Source: Gryganskiella cystojenkinii (taxonomy: Eukaryota > Mortierellomycota > Mortierellomycetes > Mortierellales > Mortierellaceae). Taken from it: a stretch of 64,000 nucleotides of DNA. The notes beneath the pieces are model-generated. The model made no database searches. It worked only from the letters and a program-made list of their open reading frames with translations, and was not told the DNA's origin. The stretch covers positions 16,374 through 80,373 of the forward strand of contig JAAAIG010000062.1 of the NCBI GenBank assembly GCA_015852425.1, given 5' to 3'. The translations under genes and the position numbers were made by a program. Positions 58,018-64,000 of this stretch are shown here, piece by piece; the first letter of the stretch is position 1, and each line of letters starts with the position of its first letter.

Positions 58018-59157
58018 TGTGTCCAATTGTTCCTTTGGAAGATAAAAAAAAAAGAATCTGTTCCTGTTCTCCTGGAGCGACGACTGATGGGAAAAGGAGG
58101 AAAGAGTGAAGGGAAGAGAAGGATGGCTCCGAGGAAAAAACTAAAAAGGAGTTGAAGAGGACGAGTGGGATGGACAGGCAGGCTGAGGCAATCAGGTCCA
58201 GCGGGAGTGAGAGCCACAAGAAGTTGAGCAGATGAGACACAAAGAGTTGGTTCAACTTTGCTCTTGCGGAGTGAGATTCGCAAATGGAGGAAGAAAGAAC
58301 ACGATGAGAGAGGATTCACGTACGAATAATGTACGTAGAAAAGAGACAAAACGTCGCTTGCGCACGTGATTCAATAGAAAGAGAGAGAGCGGAGATGCAC
58401 CCCTTAACTGTCGGATTTGTTTTTGTTTGCATTTTTTTTTTTTTTCATTTCATAACCGATGGTGCGGTGGTTTCTCTTTTGCTTCTTTCCCTTTCCCCTC
58501 CACCACTTTTTACAGGTATGTACTTTGCTGCCAATTTTTTGAATATTTGTGCGACTTTGCCTTCCAAAGCAGCACTCCTTTGCGTGCGAGTATGTGTCTG
58601 TGTGTGCGTGTGCGTGTGAGTGTACCCTCTCGCCTCTTTTTTCCTACCTATCTCTCTGCCTTCATCTCTTCGATTACGCACCCTTTTTTGCCCTCAGAAA
58701 TCGACCAGTGACTCATCCTGTAATCCAAGCTAAACTCGACACGAAGCAATACGGACGCAACACCGGCAAGAGCAGCAACATACTTTGTCCAGCAACTATC
58801 GACAGTGGACCCCTTCGTTATAATGACGACGACCTTCCCGACTTGCTCTCTGTTCTCGGACATCAGAAAGAATTTTTTTTTAAATCCATCAAGCCCTTTT
58901 TTCAGAAGGGATCTCAGCCCATCTGGGAAAACGGTGTAGTGGATCAGAGCATAGCTTTTTGGATCTTCCTTTTACAAACCACCCTTACCTTTTACCCCGT
59001 GTCACGTTTCCGTTTGTACCTTCCTTCCTGCATACTCACTCAAACACGCATACTCACAAGCATACGGAACCCGGGAGTTTCTTTCTATCAGTCGCAAAGA
59101 TCTGTATATGACCTAGAAAATTAACCTCTTTTCTCTTTTTTGGCTTCCATAGACACA
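58018..59157. other. Divergent region between AP-3 beta and eIF5A
   Basis: 1,140 bp holding both promoters. It has a GTGT-rich stretch (58590-58622) and T runs. A pyrimidine tract ending CCATAG just before the eIF5A ATG (59143-59151) looks like the 3' end of a 5'-UTR intron. Long open frames here lack any family signature. Confidence 0.5.
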
Positions 59158-59646
59158 ATGGCCGATAACCACGACGACGAGCAGCACAACGTCCAGTTCG
59201 AGGGTACCTCCTCGGGTGCTTCCTTGACCTTCCCCATGCAGTGCTCTGCTCTCCGCAAGAACGGACACGTTGTCATCAAGGGCCGCCCCTGCAAGATCGT
59301 TGACATGTCGACCTCCAAGACCGGCAAGCACGGTCACGCCAAGGTCCACTTGGTCGCCATTGATATCTTCACCGGCAAGAAGCTCGAGGATCTCTCCCCC
59401 TCCACCCACAACATGGATGTCCCCAACATCTCCCGTATTGAGTACACCTTGCTCGATATCGATGATGGTTTCCTCAACTTGTTGACCGCCGATGGTACCC
59501 CCAAGGATGATGTCAAGGTTCCCGAGGGTGAGCTCGGTGACAAGATCCAGGCCGATTTCGATGAGGGCAAGGAGATTCTCGTCACCGTCATCACCGCCAT
59601 GGGTGAGGAGGCTGCCATCTCCCACAAGGAGGCCCCCAAGAACTAA
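59158..59646 (+). CDS. HYP2: Translation factor eIF5A
   Basis: Hypusinated translation elongation/termination factor that relieves ribosome stalling. The coding exon is intronless, 162 residues. The hypusine loop [12 protein letters not shown] places the modified lysine at residue 57 (human Lys50). The SH3-like N-domain and the OB-fold C-domain ([19 protein letters not shown]) are complete. Codon use is extreme (GCC, AAG, ACC, CTC, ATC), as expected for an abundant protein. An acceptor-like CTTCCATAG eight bases before the ATG implies an intron in the 5' UTR, common for highly expressed fungal genes. Confidence 0.97.
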   Translation: MADNHDDEQHNVQFEGTSSGASLTFPMQCSALRKNGHVVIKGRPCKIVDMSTSKTGKHGHAKVHLVAIDIFTGKKLEDLSPSTHNMDVPNISRIEYTLLDIDDGFLNLLTADGTPKDDVKVPEGELGDKIQADFDEGKEILVTVITAMGEEAAISHKEAPKN

Positions 59647-60200
59647 ATATTTTCTTTATTTTAGTTTCTTTGGAGTAAAAGTCTGTTCATTTTTACAGCA
59701 CAGAAGTTTCGTTTTCAACAGCATTTTTTTATCCATAAAGCACGATTTTTTTCTGATTAAAAAACTATCTGGCGTTCTCGTCTCTTCTCTTTTATTCTCG
59801 TCATGATGCTTATGTGGATTATGCTTCTTTTTTTAGTTTTTGTTGAGACTCGAGCGAAAGAACAACAAGGATGAATCATGATCGAGTTTGTTAGCAGCGC
59901 CTCCAGAGAATGTGCAGTATGGCGACGAGGGGGTTTTTTTTGACTGTAGTTTGCTTATTACGCTTTTCAATTGTCAATAGAGTCCTTTGTTCACCTTGTT
60001 TAAAGACCAAATGAGGACATGATCTCGTTTCGTCGTTCAAAATTCTCACACGATCTGGGTCCAAGCGCACTTTGTCTTCACGGGTATAGATTTTTTTTTC
60101 ATTTGGTGAAGTTGCCGTTGATCTATCTAAAACGTATTATACTATAGTAATGAACAATACAAACAATGAATGAAGTAAAAGGACAGGATAATGCTTATTT
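59647..60200. other. Convergent intergenic region
   Basis: 554 bp between the ends of eIF5A and the LRR gene. AT-rich with T runs (59931-59940 and 60090-60098). No gene is supported. Confidence 0.5.
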
Positions 60201-63200
60201 TTAGATGGCAGAGGACGGATTTGAGGCAGACGCGTCCGTTGCACCGGCTCTAGGTAGAGAAGATGCAGAAGACGACGGAGGAGGTCTGTAGGCAGATGTT
60301 GTCATGATCGCGGGAGAGGACTCCATCATCGCAGATCCCAACGAGAGTGGACGATTGCTCGATCGCGTCCGAAGACCTGTCCGTTCCAACAAGACACTAG
60401 TCGCGTTTCGAATGGATCCCTTGGGTCTTAACGAGGTCGACATTGAGGTTGCGGCTGCAGTCGAAGCGCGGCTGCCGTCATTGGCACCTGAGCTGTCGAC
60501 ACCAGGGGGAGCGGGGGTGGCTGTCGTTGAGACCAGGATCGATTGAGGTCTCTCCCGTCGTTCACTCTTGGGTCGAAGCAACATCGACAACCGGGTCCCG
60601 ATAACAGAGAGAGGTCGTTCCCGTTCACCGCCCTCTAAAGTGTTCTTCCGACCTCTTCGGGTTCGAGGAATCGCACTTGGGTATCCGTCTTGCTGAGGGT
60701 TTGAGGAATTGCTGTTGTTGGATGGCGATGACGATGCAGAAGTTCCGGATTGGTAGGAGCCTTTGATAAGCGTCTTGCTGTTGTTGCCGCCACTGACTCC
60801 GCTACCACCGCTACTACTGCCACTGACACCGGAGTCTCTCTGCTGTTGTTGTTGCGATCGAGGTATCCAGGGAGAGGGCGAGGTAATTGGACGCTTACAA
60901 AACAACAACTTGACTCGTTCCAGCTCTGTGTTCCAATGCGGTTGACAAAGTGTATATTCCAACGGGATAAATATGTCGTTCTTTTCAATCATCTTGCCCC
61001 GTTTCACCCAACTGTCGAAATAGGGACCGTCACAGAACGTACACCGACGGGCACTCTTGATATAAGACTTGAGATGTGGGGGAACAATCTCGGGAACAGG
61101 GATATCATGACGAACCAGAACTCGAGCCGCCAGTTCCAAAAGCGTGGGCGGCGAATGCAAAGGTGAATGCACAAACTCTTCCACGAGTGGGCATCGTTCC
61201 AGAAACAATCGACGGAGGTATTGGAGCTTGCCAACTTCGGCTGGAAGGACGGTGAGCGGGTTATGACTCAAATCCAGATGGACCAGCCCTTTGAGGTTTC
61301 CGATCTGTGAAGGTATGGACTCGAGCTTGTTTGAGTCTAGAGCCAGCACGGCGAGTTTTGTCAACCCTCCAATGCCTTCGGGTAGAGAGACGAGTTGATT
61401 ACTCGAGAGCTTCAAATCGACTAGTTTTGTAAGGTGCATGATCGATTCCGGAAGGGATTGGAGGTTGTTCTTTGAGAGGTCCAACAGCGTCAGGTTGCGA
61501 AGGAAGCCAATCTCGATTGGGATCTGGGTCAAATGGTTGCAACAGCTAAATTTTCAGATCCGAGGAAGATGGTTGGTGTGAATTAGTGCCGATGGACAAA
61601 AATAAAAAATGAAATTCGGATATTAGACTTGTCATGAGTGGTGGGTGCCTGATCCAATTCAGGGGATCAATAAAAAAAAAAAAACTCACATTTGAACGCA
61701 GGTCGCTGAAGTCAGCAGCCTGATATTCGACGAAAGCTTGACAATCCCGCGGGAGCATAGACCAATGTTGGTCAGGCTCGGCAGATCGGAGAACGGGAAC
61801 GGACTTAACATCTCCATTTCTTCATCCAGGATCGAGGGGGGTGAAGGTTTCTTCCGCCTTGGGGTCAGAGTGCCTGGTTGATCTTCCTCTTCCTCTTCTT
61901 CTTCATCATCCTCCTCGCCCTCGTCCAGACTGTAATCGTGCTCTAGCCTGGTCTCGCCACCAGTTCTATTATTGGATCCCATACCATAGGGCAAGGCTCG
62001 TTTCGGCGCAAGAGCAGCAACTGATGCAGCCGTTGATGATCCCTGGCGTGTTTCAGAGTCCTCCTGTTGAACCACTAGACGAGACGAGACTGCATCCGGT
62101 TTCAGGGAGGTATAATGGGGCGATGGTTGATACAGATGGGTATGGTGGTTGTAGTTATGGTGGTGATGATGAGGTTGTGTAGAGTGGGGGTATGGCGAAG
62201 CAACAGGAGGCAACGATGCTGACGATGCTGCTGATGGCATCCTTGATGCCGACGTTGGCGTGGAAGGGGTATAATTGCCATGGCTGCTAGTGCTGTTGCT
62301 GAAACTAAAGTAATCGTTTTGCTGCATCATTATCCGTTCATAGGGCTGATCCGCGATCCCGAGCGCAGAGATAATATCCATATCACTGTCCATCTCCTCA
62401 TGTGTCCGTTGAGAATGGAATGGCCTCGTTATCCGGGTCGACTTTTGATGAGTCGAACCGAACGGCTCCTGGTCATAGAGACGATTGCCGGCACTAGACG
62501 AGGTCGGATAACAGGAGGATGGGGACGAGGCTGTCGAGAGGGACGCAAAAGAAAACGTTGTGGCCATGGTTGCGGTCGTAGCACTGCTGCTTCCTCGACT
62601 GGCATTGACACTGCTGCCGCTGCTGCTTACGGCACTGCTGTAACTTGAAGTGTGAGCGTGGTTCAAGGCATTCACGTTGCCGTTATTGACGTTGTTCCCT
62701 TGTTGTTGATGTTCGATATGGGCTGTGACATGGGCCTGAGGAAAGAGATTGATCGACCCAGGGGCAATCGAACTGGCCAAAGCAGCGTCGGTACAAGAGC
62801 CCGAGTCAATAATAATATCGGTATCTAGGGGTTCCGAGGACGATGAAGATGAGGATGGAGAGCCTGCTCCTGATCCTGTCGTCTCGTGTTCAATCTTTGC
62901 TGCGATGCTATTGTTGACAATATCGTGATGACAAAGAGTAGCCTCAGGAGCAGCAATAGGCGTATAATCGAGAGCCTCTGAAAACGTAGAAGCGCAAGAG
63001 CAAGGCGTCGTTGCTGTGTTTGCCGGAGAGGGAGTGGTTGATGTTGTGGTTGTGCAGGAGCAAAAAGATCCCTGGGAAAGAGCCAAGGTCGCCAGAGAGC
63101 GGGGATTGGCCTCTTCTCTGGTTGGTTCAGAGTGTATTGGCAATAATGCTGAACTTGAACTTTTTGAACCTGTTGAAGTTGACCCTGAACTTGAACTTGA

Positions 63201-63929
63201 ACTTGAACTTGAACTTGACCCTGAAGCAGAACCACCATTATTGTCGTTGTCGTTGTGGAGGAGAGGAACGAGGAGAAGGGAGGCAGGGGTACGAATAGGG
63301 TGGTGGCTCGATGGTGTTGTCGTTGCCCCTGGATCGGTTCTCCTATTTGTCATGTCCATCGTGGTGATTGTATTTTCTCCTGTTCCAGAATCTGGAACCG
63401 ATTCGCTATTCTGGGCGATAACCGCGGGGGGCTGCGCGTGTCTAAGTTGTAGCTGACTCTGACTCTGTTCACTCCCCTGTTGTTGTATGTGTGTCTGCGT
63501 GGATTGAACTCCTGACCCTGTGGCTGTTGCTGACGAAGAGGATTGATGATAGTATTGTTGTGGTTGGGTACTAAAGTGAGGAGGAGGAGGCGAAGGATGA
63601 TGATGATGCTGACCACTAAGGCTGAGGGTTATCGGATACAACGGAGAGGAAGAGGAAGAAGGCGTGGAACTTGAGGAAGTTGGCATGGCAACTGTTGGAG
63701 GAGGGATGTCCAGGACCATTTCCGGAATCGATGCCACAGAAGACGATCCGTCGAGTTGGACAGCCGGAAACGGTGTTACCGAGGTCGTGTCCGAGGTTCT
63801 CAAGAGTCGAGAGGCGAGTCGACGACGGGAGACCGAGGCTGTAGTGCTGGTACTGCAGGCATGGTCCTTTCTTGCATGAGTATAGCCGAATGGCAGTTTT
63901 GCATGGTCGCGCGAGACTGTGGCACCCAT
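60201..63929 (-). CDS. Leucine-rich-repeat protein with predicted N-myristoylation and C-terminal Cys/His module
   Basis: Two exons: 63929-61690 and 61545-60201, giving 1,194 residues. The N-terminus MGATVSRD fits the myristoylation consensus (Gly2, Ser6), suggesting membrane attachment. Residues about 20-690 are low-complexity (Ser, Gln, His, Thr). From about 715 there are roughly seven LRRs of the L-x-x-L-x-L-x-x-N-x-L-x-x-[IL]-P type; the single intron interrupts the second. Next comes a conserved-looking module with RRCTFCDGPYFDSW and later YTLCQPHW (about 910-960), a possible zinc site seen in fungal LRR proteins. The tail is Ser/Arg-rich. This may be a scaffold in polarity or RAM/Ras-type signalling, by analogy with fungal LRR proteins such as Sog2; not proven. 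Confidence 0.82.
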
Positions 63930-64000
63930 GCTTTTGCTCAGTCGTTTATTTTTTTTCTAGTTGTTCCTTGGAGAGGTATAAAAGAGAGAGAGGGGGGGGG
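63930..64000. promoter_or_regulatory. Right-edge promoter region of the LRR gene
   Basis: 71 bp upstream of the LRR start codon. A plus-strand TATAAAAG at 63977-63984 points out of the window and may belong to a divergent neighbour. Confidence 0.35.

Noticed and set aside
58549..59124. 191-codon plus-strand frame upstream of eIF5A
   Set aside because: Low-complexity Cys/Phe/Leu composition from GT and T tracts, no homology; it overlaps the eIF5A leader and promoter.

Overview
This is a stretch of fungal nuclear DNA. Nearly every gene is interrupted by short GT-AG introns, and the gene set is eukaryotic and fungal: a HeH/MAN1 inner nuclear membrane protein, the Pfs2 cleavage/polyadenylation factor, AP-3 beta, a heterotrimeric G-beta, eIF5A, a fungal DUF3336-patatin lipase and a Kre9-like wall protein. 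A ferroportin-type iron exporter and a very long NACHT/pentapeptide/WD40 STAND protein suggest an early-diverging lineage, most likely Mortierellomycotina (Mortierella and relatives). That placement is inference, not an alignment result.

Layout, left to right: HEH1/SRC1-like (-, cut by the left edge) and PFS2 (+) are divergent. They are followed by a BAR-PH-ArfGAP-ankyrin protein (+), a monoacylglycerol lipase (+), a small secreted Gly-rich protein (-), a Tgl4/5-like triacylglycerol lipase (-) and G-beta (-). A gene-poor gap of about 1.9 kb follows, then a Kre9-like GPI protein (-), a small SET protein (+), a WBP2/GRAM protein (+), a GH16 wall enzyme (-), a LUD-domain protein (+) and a Rog1-like lipase (-). 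Next come tRNA-Asp (-) and an intronless 676-codon viral RNA-dependent RNA polymerase ORF (-). The right part holds a zinc-ribbon/RING-H2 E3 ligase (-), ferroportin (+), the 1,938-residue NACHT-WD40 protein (+), a mitochondrial carrier (-), AP-3 beta (-), eIF5A (+) and a leucine-rich-repeat protein with an N-myristoylation-type start (-).

Most genes are unrelated housekeeping or membrane functions, as is usual in a compact fungal genome. Three lipid-ester hydrolases (monoacylglycerol lipase, patatin lipase, Rog1-like lipase) fit an oleaginous fungus.

The most notable item is the intact RdRp-like gene at 36933-38963. It keeps polymerase motifs A, B and C of the partitivirus/amalgavirus type, has no intron and lies between ordinary fungal genes, so it reads as an endogenised fungal-virus sequence with an undamaged frame. 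Second is the NACHT protein, whose tandem WD40 units are highly alike except at a few positions, the pattern known from fungal allorecognition (HET) receptors. Other points worth checking are a GC-AG intron inside a zinc-ribbon codon string, a GH16 catalytic motif with Ser in place of the central Asp, a perfect 24-bp inverted repeat, and a LUD protein with codon use like that of highly expressed genes. Exon joins were derived by hand from splice-site signals, phase and family homology; no alignment was run.
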